A program made the position numbers and the translations under genes. A stretch of 7,515 nucleotides of DNA from an uncultured bacterium (lineage in GTDB: Bacteria > Bacteroidota > Bacteroidia > Chitinophagales > CAIOSU01): NCBI GenBank assembly GCA_903861055.1, contig CAIOSU010000457.1, positions 1 to 7,515 on the forward strand. The letters run 5' to 3'. Below, piece after piece: positions 1-6,186 of this stretch. The notes under the pieces are model-generated. The model ran no database searches. It saw only the letters and a list, made by a program, of their open reading frames with translations, and was not told the origin of the DNA. How positions within the stretch are numbered: position 1 is the stretch's first letter; each line of letters opens with the position of its first letter.

Positions 1-312
1 ATCATTTTCGTAGTAAAATATTTGGTTACTGAAATTGGTGCCATATATACGCCCACCTGGCGAAACCACCAGGCCTGCCATTACCCTGCTTTTTTGTGCC
101 TGATTTTTATATTGCTTAAACGAGACCCCATTATAACGAACCAAACCTACATCGCAACCAATCCAGATAAATCCGGCTTTATCTTGCACAATGCTATAAA
201 CTTCATTACTGGGCAGGCCTTCTTCGGTAGTGATACTGTGATAAGACGGGTACTGTGCCCTTGAGGTAACGGACAGCAGCAAATAACCCACAATAGTGAC
301 TAAAATTCTCAC
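1..312 (-). CDS. Two-component-type propeller sensor, N-terminal part (open at left edge)
   Basis: This is the first 104 residues of a protein whose remainder lies beyond position 1. A hydrophobic stretch at residues 2-16, followed by a small-residue region ending in SRAQ, looks like a signal peptide, so the following part is probably periplasmic. Residues 31-36 (EGLPSN), 44-53 (DKAGFIWIGC) and 56-62 (GLVRYNG) match the two-component regulator propeller repeat (Reg_prop), usually written GLPSN..V..I.QD..GFIWIGT.DGL.RYDG. In Bacteroidota such repeats form beta-propellers in the sensor half of hybrid histidine kinases and related transcription regulators. Which output domain this protein carries cannot be seen. 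No in-frame ATG precedes the conserved part. GTG at 312 is the most plausible start, because the frame is closed by a stop at 337-339. The family assignment is good; the exact start and the full domain set are uncertain. Confidence 0.75.
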   Translation of the reverse strand, partial: MRILVTIVGYLLLSVTSRAQYPSYHSITTEEGLPSNEVYSIVQDKAGFIWIGCDVGLVRYNGVSFKQYKNQAQKSRVMAGLVVSPGGRIYGTNFSNQIFYYEND

Positions 313-405
313 CTTACAAATATGGATTATTTGGGGTTAACTGTTTACAAAAGTTGCGCTTTGATGCTTTAAATGAAAATAGAATCAACCTTAGGTTGTG
401 GAACC

Positions 406-1044
406 TTAAATATTGGGCGGTAAAATATCTTTAAAGTGCCCGTTGGCTTGTATGCGCTCTTTTAGGCGTTCGGTTTCGGTGGCGTATGGCAAAATTTTAC
501 GAAGGTGCTGCAAAATCATAAACTGCCTGTCGCGCTCGCTAGGCAATGTAAGAAAATCATATTCTTGTTGAACATTAAAGCCCACAAAGTGACCTAACTG
601 AAAGGTTGAAAACGTTTCGTCCATGCCTTTGAGCTCTTCCTTTTCCACCTTTAAGGTCAAGTGCAATTGGCGCATCATGTCCACAATTTCGGCACCCAAT
701 TTAGCATCAGGATTATCAACTTGGTCAACATAATCGGCATAAGCCCCAGAGTATAGTTTACCGGGCATTGGATTAACAATATCTGCAATACGAAAAATAC
801 GCTTACCTATTGTGCGCACATCCATTTCACCCTTGGCATAAACCCTTTCTACACCCAAAAGCTCTACTTCGGTGCCGTATGGCTTTAACTCATTTTCAAT
901 ATATGAGGGTATCCCGAAGGTGATATGCTCCTGTAACACATCGGTCAACAACTCTTTGTAGCGAGGCTCAAATATATGCAGGTTGAGCTTTTCGCCCGGA
1001 AAAACAACTAAACCCAACGGAAAAATCGGCAACTTTAAACCCAT
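406..1044 (-). CDS. Stand-alone Lon substrate-binding-domain (LON_substr_bdg) protein
   Basis: This is a 212-aa protein made almost wholly of the N-terminal substrate-binding fold of Lon protease. Residues 5-33 carry the family opening (LPIFPLGLVVFPGE, then LHIFEPRYKEL). Around residues 64-86 it shows the typical GVERVYAKGEMDVRT...GKRIFRI stretch. There is no AAA+ Walker motif and no Ser-Lys protease domain, so it is not a truncated Lon; stand-alone proteins of this size are common in bacteria. The cellular role of these proteins is poorly defined; binding of misfolded or specific proteins is an inference from the Lon domain. No signal peptide is visible, so it is probably cytosolic. The start was set at ATG 1044. 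A TTG at 1077 would add 11 residues (ending FLFA) that do not belong to the domain. It lies 93 bases upstream of the propeller sensor on the same strand and is divergent from the SPOR-like gene. Confidence 0.85.
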   Translation of the reverse strand: MGLKLPIFPLGLVVFPGEKLNLHIFEPRYKELLTDVLQEHITFGIPSYIENELKPYGTEVELLGVERVYAKGEMDVRTIGKRIFRIADIVNPMPGKLYSGAYADYVDQVDNPDAKLGAEIVDMMRQLHLTLKVEKEELKGMDETFSTFQLGHFVGFNVQQEYDFLTLPSERDRQFMILQHLRKILPYATETERLKERIQANGHFKDILPPNI

Positions 1045-1180
1045 AGCAAAAAGAAAAGTGTACAACAATTTACCCAATCAACACCAACAACTACCATTAC
1101 TTACCTCATGCAAAGGTGTTTATTATTAGCGATAATGCTTAGTTTTAGGGATTAATAGTACAAAACCCAAAACCAACCTA
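1045..1180. promoter_or_regulatory. Divergent intergenic region with weak promoter-like elements
   Basis: This 136-base gap separates two divergently read genes, so it must hold both promoters. On the plus strand, TAGTTTTA at 1140-1147 is close to the Bacteroidota -7 element TAnnTTTG and lies 33 bases before the ATG at 1181; no good TTTG partner was found at the expected distance. On the minus strand, TTTG (1114-1111) is followed 17 bases later by TAGTTGTTG (from 1093), a poor match with short spacing. Both assignments are tentative. No operator or riboswitch-like structure was recognised. Confidence 0.3.
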
Positions 1181-1819
1181 ATGAAAAAGCACGTAATCGT
1201 ATCACTGTTGATGATGATATTGACATTGGCTCCGGTGTTAAATGTTCATGCGCAAGCCGATACGGATAGCCAAGTTGAAAACGACGGTAAAAAAGGCAAA
1301 AAGGAAAAAATGAAAAAAGAAAAAGTAAAAAAACCAAGCAAAGACGAGCTTAATGCTATGGTTAGCCAACTTAACAGCCAAATTAAGAACCTACAAACCG
1401 AAAACGAGCGCTTAAAAACCGCAGTTGCCCAAAAAGAGGACGAAGTAAACCAATTGCAAGACGAGCTTACTGCCGAGAAACTAAAACCAGCACCAGCGCC
1501 AGTAGTGGTTGACCCAGTAAACGTAAAACCAGAAGGTATTGCCTTTAAAGTTCAAGTTGGTGCTTACCAGAAATTCAACATTAACCAATACTTTACCGAA
1601 ACCAAGAAGATAAGCTTCGAAGACGTAAATGGCACCAACAAATACGTGATTGGCTATTTTACCACACTAGAAGCAGCTAAAGGCTTCGAAAGCGATATGA
1701 AGAAAATGGGTATTAAAGACTCATGGTTAGTACCTTACAAAGACGGTGTTCGCATTACCGATGAAGAAGCCGAAAGCATATTGGGCCAACCGATACGCGA
1801 CCTTAAGAAGAAGAAGTAA
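1181..1819 (+). CDS. Exported coiled-coil protein with SPOR-like C-terminal domain
   Basis: The protein has 212 residues. Residues 1-24 form a standard signal peptide (KK start, hydrophobic core, VHA before a likely cleavage site), so it is exported. Residues 37-52 are almost all lysine with some glutamate. Residues 53-100 show a heptad pattern typical of a coiled coil (LNAMVSQLNSQIKNLQ and onward), and a proline-rich linker follows at 103-112. Residues about 119-190 (FKVQVGAYQKF at the front, NKYVIGYFTTLEAAKGF in the middle, WLVPYKDGVRI at the end) resemble a SPOR domain, the fold that binds denuded peptidoglycan at division sites. The tail is again lysine-rich. A periplasmic, cell-wall-associated role is therefore likely but inferred. 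It stands as a single transcription unit between a divergent promoter region and a strong terminator. Confidence 0.75.
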   Translation: MKKHVIVSLLMMILTLAPVLNVHAQADTDSQVENDGKKGKKEKMKKEKVKKPSKDELNAMVSQLNSQIKNLQTENERLKTAVAQKEDEVNQLQDELTAEKLKPAPAPVVVDPVNVKPEGIAFKVQVGAYQKFNINQYFTETKKISFEDVNGTNKYVIGYFTTLEAAKGFESDMKKMGIKDSWLVPYKDGVRITDEEAESILGQPIRDLKKKK

Positions 1820-1831
1820 TTTTTGGTCGAT

Positions 1832-1962
1832 TCGATGGTCGACAGTTGACAGATAAAAAAATAAAAGGAAGAGGCGTTATTATGATAGCGTCTCTTCCTT
1901 TTTTATTCCCATTCCTCACAATACAAGGGCTTTTCCATCGACTATGGACTATCGACCATCGA
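1832..1962. repeat. Inverted 11-bp repeat bracketing the terminator
   Basis: TCGATGGTCGA at 1832-1842 is the exact reverse complement of TCGACCATCGA at 1952-1962. The two arms are 109 bases apart and lie on either side of the terminator hairpin. Both arms are made of the heptad sequence described for 1936-1963, so this is heptad material placed in opposite orientations around the hairpin. Confidence 0.6.
1863..1904 (+). terminator. Strong intrinsic terminator after the SPOR-like gene
   Basis: Bases 1863-1880 pair with 1885-1902 to give an 18-bp stem that includes two G-T (G-U in RNA) pairs, with a four-base loop (TATG). The right arm ends in a run of T through 1904. It begins 43 bases after the stop codon at 1817-1819. 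The left side is preceded by an A-rich stretch (from about 1855), so the reverse transcript would also have a U tract, and the hairpin could stop transcription from either side. Confidence 0.88.
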
Positions 1963-1963
1963 C
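1936..1963 (+). repeat. Heptanucleotide tandem repeat, four units (YATSGAC)
   Basis: Four contiguous 7-base units are seen: CATCGAC, TATGGAC, TATCGAC, CATCGAC. They follow a strict 7-base period with variation only at unit positions 1 and 4. The partial unit CATT follows. The same repeat occurs at 5639-5673 and 5770-5797, so it is a dispersed intergenic element and not a local slip. It lies between the terminator and the start of the acyltransferase gene. Confidence 0.85.
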
Positions 1964-2014
1964 CATTTCCGAAAAAAGCCATAATTTCACCCCGTATGTT
2001 TTGAGGCGTGCCCT

Positions 2015-3739
2015 ATGCAGCAACCAGTAACAAATGACCCAAAGGAACACAAAGGCAGCTTACCGCCTATCATTCCGGATATTGAGCAATGGCCCATTTA
2101 TAAACTAAGTACCAAACGGTATGAGTTTATTCAGGATATAATAAATAGCACCAACGCACAACTGCTCAAGAGTTTTCCTACTACCGAGGCACTGTTAGAC
2201 GAGCTGGCCCGAACCGTTTACCAAGAGCGCATTCGCCTTACCGAAAAAGCATGGAAAGCCGACCCGGAAGACGAGAAAGAATATTGGGACGAGCTAAAAA
2301 AACGCCTGGTGCGCATTAGCGGCATAACCGGCGACCCTAAAAGGCAGGAGGAAGAAGCCAAGGAAATGCTCAACTCTATGATATCTCATTATACCAATGA
2401 GATTATCGGCAACTTCGACCCATCGATATATGAATTTGCCAGCCGCGCATTGCCGTTCGGTTTTTCAAGGTTGTTGCGCTCCAACTTAGGTATCAAGTTC
2501 AAAGAAAAACTCAGCCAACAGTTTAGCACCCACAACCGCTTTATTTACGAAGGCGATTTAGAAACCATAAGGGAGCTGGCCAAAAGCCATACCGTTATAA
2601 TAGTACCCACCCACATTACCAACCTCGATAGTATGGTAATTGGTTGGGCCATACACGAGATGGGCTTACCTGCCTTTATATACGGTGCGGGGCTTAACCT
2701 ATTTGGCATACGCATACTGGCCTATTTTATTGAGCGCCTTGGTGCTTACAAGGTAGATAGGCGCAAAAAGCACCCCATTTACCTCGAAACGCTTAAAGAA
2801 TATAGCACCCAAGCATTGCACGACGGGGTTCACAGCCTGTTTTTTCCGGGTGGCACCCGCTCACGCAGTGGCGAAATTGAAAAACGCTTGAAGCTGGGCC
2901 TGCTAGGAACCGCTGTAGATGCGCAGTACCTTAATTACGTAAAGGCTGAAAAAGAAGGCAACCCCGAGAGCGCCAAAAAGATAATTGTGGTGCCGGTAAC
3001 CATTAGCTACCACTTTGTACTTGAGGCGCCGGGCCTTATCGACGAGCACTTGAAGGCAACTGGAAAAGAGCAGTACTTGGTAGAAAACGATAGATTCAGC
3101 ACCTCGTTTAAGATGCTGAGCTTTATCTGGAAGTTCTTTACCAAGAGCTCCAAAATATATCTATCGTATGCCCCGTGCATGGACCTATTTGGTAACCAAG
3201 TTACCCCAGATGGCAAGAGCATAGATAAACGCGGTGAAGAAATAGATATTAAAAACTACTTCCTGTCGGGCGGCGAACTTAAAGAGGACCAGCAGCGTAA
3301 CGGTGAATATGTGAAGTTGCTGGGCGATGTGATTGTGAAAAAATTTCACGATTACAACGTAGTGTTTAGCAGCCACATGGTATCTTACGTGGCATTTGCC
3401 ATGCTCAAAAAACGCTTCCGTAGGCACGATTTGTATGACATTCTTCGTTTACCAAAAGAGGACCGGGTAATACCTTATGCCGATTTTTCCGCAGCCGTAG
3501 AGCGTGTTCGCGACCGCATTTACGAATTGGAGAAAGAAGGGAAAATTATCACCCCAAGGCACTTTCACGAAAACGGATTGGATGACCTCATTCAGCATGG
3601 ATTGGATAACGTGGGCCTATACCACAACGCCAGCACCCTGATGCGCAACAAAGATGGCGACATAACCAGCGAAGACCTGAAACTATTACTCTTTTATCAT
3701 AACCGCCTAGAAGGCTATCAACTGGCGCAATATGTCTGA
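2015..3739 (+). CDS. Glycerophospholipid acyltransferase (PlsB/PlsC superfamily)
   Basis: This 574-aa protein carries the four acyltransferase blocks. Block I is H200-ITNL-D205 (the HX4D catalytic pair). Block II is GAYKVDRR at 243-250. Block III is FPGGTRSRSG at 277-286. Block IV is VPVTIS at 326-331. Members transfer an acyl chain to sn-glycerol-3-phosphate (PlsB) or 1-acylglycerol-3-phosphate (PlsC) at the membrane. Block III has glycine where PlsC proteins usually have glutamate (FPEGTRS) and reads GG-x-SR-x-G, closer to PlsB (EGGRSRTG). The length, with about 190 residues before block I and about 240 after block IV, also fits the PlsB-like group better than the roughly 250-aa PlsC. Its 3' end overlaps gpsA, whose product makes glycerol-3-phosphate; this favours a glycerol-3-phosphate acyltransferase but does not prove it. 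The ATG at 2015 is chosen because the nearby upstream ATG at 1996 meets a stop at once. TATGTTTT (1995-2002) resembles a -7 element. Confidence 0.85.
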   Translation: MQQPVTNDPKEHKGSLPPIIPDIEQWPIYKLSTKRYEFIQDIINSTNAQLLKSFPTTEALLDELARTVYQERIRLTEKAWKADPEDEKEYWDELKKRLVRISGITGDPKRQEEEAKEMLNSMISHYTNEIIGNFDPSIYEFASRALPFGFSRLLRSNLGIKFKEKLSQQFSTHNRFIYEGDLETIRELAKSHTVIIVPTHITNLDSMVIGWAIHEMGLPAFIYGAGLNLFGIRILAYFIERLGAYKVDRRKKHPIYLETLKEYSTQALHDGVHSLFFPGGTRSRSGEIEKRLKLGLLGTAVDAQYLNYVKAEKEGNPESAKKIIVVPVTISYHFVLEAPGLIDEHLKATGKEQYLVENDRFSTSFKMLSFIWKFFTKSSKIYLSYAPCMDLFGNQVTPDGKSIDKRGEEIDIKNYFLSGGELKEDQQRNGEYVKLLGDVIVKKFHDYNVVFSSHMVSYVAFAMLKKRFRRHDLYDILRLPKEDRVIPYADFSAAVERVRDRIYELEKEGKIITPRHFHENGLDDLIQHGLDNVGLYHNASTLMRNKDGDITSEDLKLLLFYHNRLEGYQLAQYV

Positions 3740-4778
3740 TTTGAAAACTGTAGGCGTAATAGGTGCAGGCAGTTTCGGAACGGCCTTGGCCAACCTTATT
3801 GCCGAAAACTACGATGTGCTGGTATACGCACGCCGCGTGGAAGCGATTGATAACATCAATATCAAACGCGAAAACGCTAACCAACCTATGCACGAGCGGG
3901 TGCGCGCTACCGGCGATATAAAGGAAGTATGCGAAACCTGTACCCTCATGTTCCCTACCATCCCTTCGGCGTACTTTAGAGAGGTGCTGTTGCAAATGGT
4001 GCCCTACCTGCGCCCCGATCATATACTCATACACGGCACCAAGGGCTTCCATATCAATGTAAGCGAAGAAGAGAAAGAAGAGGATATCAAAGAGCTTGGC
4101 CGCGACAGTATATATACCATGAGCGAGCTAATACGCCGCGAAACCAACGTAATACGCGTGGGCTGCATATCGGGCCCTAACCTAGCCAGCGAACTATCGC
4201 AGCACAAGCCCGCGGGTGCCGTTATTGCCAGCCACTTTGATGAGGTAATACGCCTAGGCCGCAATGCCCTCAAAAGCCACCGTTTTCAAGTATACGGCAG
4301 CAAAGATTTAACGGGCGTTGAGCTTGCTGGCTCGTTGAAAAACATCATTGCCTTGGCCTCTGGCTCTATATCCGCACTCGAATTGGGCGAAAACGCCCGC
4401 GCCCTGCTCATCACCAAAAGCCTGGGCGAAGTGATACGCATTGGCCGCGTGTTGGGCGGCGATGTAAAGACCTTCTTGGGGTTAGCTGGTATAGGCGACA
4501 TTATTGCCACCTCCAGCAGCACCAGCAGCCGAAACTTTAGTGTGGGCTACCGCATGGCTAAAGGCGAAACCCTGCAACAGATTTTGGACACCAGCGACGA
4601 AGTGGCCGAAGGTATCAATACCGTAGAAATCATAAAGCTGCTGGCCGACCACTACCGCGTGCGCGTGCCCATCATCAGTACCATATACTACACCCTATTT
4701 AAGGGCGTGCCCGCCAGCGAGGGCCTGCGCCAACTGATGAAGTACCCCTTTGATGTGGATGTCGATTTTATCGATTGA
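3732..4778 (+). CDS. gpsA: NAD(P)H-dependent glycerol-3-phosphate dehydrogenase
   Basis: The protein has 348 residues, close to the usual 330-350 of the family. It reduces dihydroxyacetone phosphate to sn-glycerol-3-phosphate in the cytosol, supplying the backbone for phospholipids. Residues 7-20 (VGVIGAGSFGTALA) are the Rossmann GxGxxG nucleotide-binding loop. HGTKGF at 101-106 contains the conserved lysine of the SKG motif, and SGPNLASEL at 147-155 is the GP-N-A-E block. The catalytic-lysine segment is LAGSLKN at 198-204 (K203). GLAGIGD at 250-256 and SRN at 266-268 complete the substrate and NAD contacts. The ATG lies inside the end of the acyltransferase gene (8-base overlap, ATGTCTGA), which implies translational coupling. 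Of its 22 arginine codons, 18 are CGC, a useful reference for native codon use here. Confidence 0.96.
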   Translation: MSDLKTVGVIGAGSFGTALANLIAENYDVLVYARRVEAIDNINIKRENANQPMHERVRATGDIKEVCETCTLMFPTIPSAYFREVLLQMVPYLRPDHILIHGTKGFHINVSEEEKEEDIKELGRDSIYTMSELIRRETNVIRVGCISGPNLASELSQHKPAGAVIASHFDEVIRLGRNALKSHRFQVYGSKDLTGVELAGSLKNIIALASGSISALELGENARALLITKSLGEVIRIGRVLGGDVKTFLGLAGIGDIIATSSSTSSRNFSVGYRMAKGETLQQILDTSDEVAEGINTVEIIKLLADHYRVRVPIISTIYYTLFKGVPASEGLRQLMKYPFDVDVDFID

Positions 4779-4799
4779 GTACCCCTTACCGAAAATGCT

Positions 4800-5588
4800 A
4801 TGTGCTACGATGTGCAATTGCTTAAAGGTAAGCTCAAGAAGCTAGAGAAGCGCTACGGAGCCGTAAAGCCCACCGAGGAAGTATTGGAGCTGCCCCTGCG
4901 TGTTTCTGGGTTTGGCAATACCAAGTTGCCCGCAATTACCCCCGACGAGCCGCACGTAGTTAAAGCCCTATACTGGGGGTTTGTGCCACCCTTCGCCAAA
5001 AATGCCAAAGATGCCGGCATCTGGAAAAACCGCAGCCTAAACTGCCGTGCCGATACCTTGCGCCACAAACTGGCGGCCCACGAAAACAGTATGTTTAAGC
5101 AGGCGGCCAATAAGCCCTGCGTAATACTGGTGAGTGGCTTTTTTGAGTGGCACACCCTGCCCGACGGCAAAACCAAAGTACCCTACTATATTGGTCTAAA
5201 AGACGGCGAAACCTTCCCGATAGCGGGGCTTACCGCCACCTGGCATGACCTTGCCGACCCCAACCGAACCTACACCGGCACCACCCTTTGCACCACGGCC
5301 GCAAACAGCCTACTGGGCTTTATACACAACCAGCCCAAAGGCTCCGAAGACTACCGTATGCCCGCCATACTGCTGCCCGAAGAGATACCCGCTTGGTTGG
5401 ATACCTCCCTCTCTGCCGACGACCGGCTTAGCATGATTAGCTCGTACCCAAAGGAGGAAATGCTGGCCTATACCGTGGCCAATTTCAAGAAAAAGGACTT
5501 CCGCGATACCGACAGCGGAGCACCGCTGCCCCCCACCGATTACGGCCTGCCCAACGTCCCCACCCAAATAGATGGCGCTGGGGTTTAG
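4800..5588 (+). CDS. SRAP family abasic-site processing protein (YedK/HMCES type)
   Basis: The 262-aa protein begins Met-Cys-Tyr. After removal of Met, Cys2 is the residue that in this family forms a covalent thiazolidine link to an abasic site in single-stranded DNA and also underlies the autoproteolytic activity. Other active-site positions are visible: N81 with R83 in NCRADT, E116 in SGFFEW (113-117), and H176, followed by RMPAIL at 186-191. In E. coli YedK the histidine lies directly before DRMP; here nine residues (NQPKGSEDY) separate it from RMP, which may be a lineage variant. The start is fixed by the need for Cys at position 2. It lies 21 bases after gpsA on the same strand and is probably cotranscribed with the two lipid genes. 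No SOS-type operator was recognised before it. Confidence 0.93.
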   Translation: MCYDVQLLKGKLKKLEKRYGAVKPTEEVLELPLRVSGFGNTKLPAITPDEPHVVKALYWGFVPPFAKNAKDAGIWKNRSLNCRADTLRHKLAAHENSMFKQAANKPCVILVSGFFEWHTLPDGKTKVPYYIGLKDGETFPIAGLTATWHDLADPNRTYTGTTLCTTAANSLLGFIHNQPKGSEDYRMPAILLPEEIPAWLDTSLSADDRLSMISSYPKEEMLAYTVANFKKKDFRDTDSGAPLPPTDYGLPNVPTQIDGAGV

Positions 5589-5602
5589 TGGTCAATAATT
5601 AT

Positions 5603-5637
5603 CTTTTTGCAGCATCCGTAGCTTGTCTCGCCTTGGG
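5603..5637 (+). repeat. Module A, copy 1 (35 bp)
   Basis: The module starts CTTTTTGCAGCATCCG and ends TCTCGCCTTGGG. It is identical to the copy at 5734-5768 and nearly so to 5983-6017. It is followed directly by a heptad array and then module B. Confidence 0.9.
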
Positions 5638-5638
5638 C

Positions 5639-5673
5639 CATGGACCATGGACCATCGACCATCGACTATGGAC
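5639..5673 (+). repeat. Heptanucleotide tandem repeat, five units (YATSGAC)
   Basis: The units are CATGGAC, CATGGAC, CATCGAC, CATCGAC, TATGGAC, followed by the diverged CAATTGA. This array has exactly one CATGGAC unit more than the otherwise matching array at 5770-5797, which accounts for the 7-base difference between the A-to-A spacing (131) and the B-to-B spacing (124). Confidence 0.9.
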
Positions 5674-5680
5674 CAATTGA

Positions 5681-5727
5681 GTTTTGTCGTCCAAGAAGTG
5701 AGTATTGATGGGGTTTGCAGAGTGGTT
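5681..5727 (+). repeat. Module B, copy 1 (47 bp)
   Basis: The module begins GTTTTGTCGTCCA and contains GTGAGTATTGATG. It aligns over 47 bases with 5930-5976 with five mismatches, and its first 22 bases align with 5805-5826 with two mismatches. Module A follows six bases later, with the same spacing seen after B3. Confidence 0.88.
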
Positions 5728-5733
5728 TTGCAA

Positions 5734-5768
5734 CTTTTTGCAGCATCCGTAGCTTGTCTCGCCTTGGG
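5734..5768 (+). repeat. Module A, copy 2 (35 bp)
   Basis: This is an exact copy of 5603-5637, located 131 bases downstream of it, again followed by heptads and then module B. Confidence 0.9.
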
Positions 5769-5769
5769 T

Positions 5770-5797
5770 CATGGACCATCGACCATCGACTATGGAC
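5770..5797 (+). repeat. Heptanucleotide tandem repeat, four units (YATSGAC)
   Basis: The units are CATGGAC, CATCGAC, CATCGAC, TATGGAC, followed by the same CAATTGAG tail as the first array. It is one unit shorter than its sister array at 5639-5673. Confidence 0.9.
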
Positions 5798-5804
5798 CAA
5801 TTGA

Positions 5805-5826
5805 GTTTTGTCGTCCACAAAGTGAG
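5805..5826 (+). repeat. Module B, truncated copy 2
   Basis: The first 22 bases match module B copy 1 with two changes; the sequence then becomes unrelated at about 5827, where an inserted GC-rich element appears to begin. Confidence 0.75.
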
Positions 5827-5859
5827 GTTTTATGCGTGTTGTGCGCTGACCACCCCCAA

Positions 5860-5902
5860 CCCCTCCTTGGCCAATCGCGCACAAGGCTAAGCGAAGGAGG
5901 GG
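5860..5902. repeat. GC-rich inverted repeat inside the repeat block
   Basis: CCCCTCCTT at 5860-5868 is the exact reverse complement of AAGGAGGGG at 5894-5902, with a 25-base loop. A second, overlapping 8-bp inverted pair is TTGTGCGC (5839-5846) with GCGCACAA (5877-5884). The element lies between truncated B2 and complete B3, so it looks like an insertion into the repeat block. No T tract follows, so it is not a typical terminator. Confidence 0.7.
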
Positions 5903-5929
5903 AGCTACCAGCACTGCATCTCTGCTGGG

Positions 5930-5976
5930 GTTTTGTCGTCCAGGAAGTGAGTATTGATGAGGCTTGCAGGGTGATT
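5930..5976 (+). repeat. Module B, copy 3 (47 bp)
   Basis: It aligns with 5681-5727 with five single-base changes. Together with the following A3 it repeats the B-A block at 5681-5768 with unchanged internal spacing (53 bases from B start to A start in both). Confidence 0.88.
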
Positions 5977-5982
5977 ACTTAA

Positions 5983-6017
5983 CTTTTTGCAGCATCCGTA
6001 GCTTGCCCCGCCTTGGG
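5983..6017 (+). repeat. Module A, copy 3, followed by partial copy 4
   Basis: This 35-base copy differs from A1 and A2 only in reading CCCC where they read TCTC in GCTTGTCTCG. No heptads follow. Instead, a partial fourth copy (GCTTGTCTCGCCTTGGG) sits at 6022-6038, and CTCGCC-TTG-GGCGAG at 6028-6042 can form a six-pair hairpin. Confidence 0.85.
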
Positions 6018-6186
6018 TGAGGCTTGTCTCGCCTTGGGCGAGAGGGTTTGCGTGGGGCGGAGCGATGAAGGTGTAGGTGGTTGATTTACAGATGGTTGTG
6101 AGGGTTCTAGAGTTTAATCAATTGACCACCAATAACATATACCTATTTGCAATGGCAAGCTTGTTAAACTTAGTCTTTACCCTTCT

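Larger units (their letters stand above)
5589..6186. other. Gene-free, repeat-rich intergenic region (about 600 bases)
   Basis: No credible gene is present on either strand. Short frames exist, but they read through the repeats and have no recognisable protein content. The order of elements is: module A1 (5603), heptad array (5639), module B1 (5681), A2 (5734), heptad array (5770), truncated B2 (5805), a GC-rich inverted-repeat insert (about 5827-5929), B3 (5930), A3 (5983) and partial A4 (6022). From about 6043 to 6186 nothing further was recognised. It separates the lipid/SRAP cluster from the small gene and ATPase gene on the right. Confidence 0.8.

Noticed and set aside
22..264. Plus-strand open frame of 80 codons
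   Set aside because: It lies opposite the propeller sensor, whose conserved repeat motifs show that the minus strand is the coding one.
1045..1077. TTG start at 1077 for the Lon-domain gene
   Set aside because: The 11 extra residues precede the family's usual N-terminus, and an ATG stands at the expected place (1044).
1152..1337. Minus-strand frame rich in Phe/Leu opposite the SPOR-like gene
   Set aside because: It is the mirror of the lysine-rich coding stretch on the plus strand.
3649..3686. EF-hand-like NKDGDITSEDL near the end of the acyltransferase
   Set aside because: Only part of the 12-residue calcium loop matches, and it stands alone without a paired hand; chance resemblance is likely.
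5599..5982. Overlapping open frames on both strands (73-119 codons) in the repeat block
   Set aside because: They translate the A, heptad and B modules and repeat the same peptide pieces; there is no sign of protein conservation, and frames shift with the 7-base units.
5603..6038. Possible CRISPR array from 35-bp direct repeats
   Set aside because: The copies are 131 and 249 bases apart, the intervening sequence is itself repeated, and no cas gene is present.
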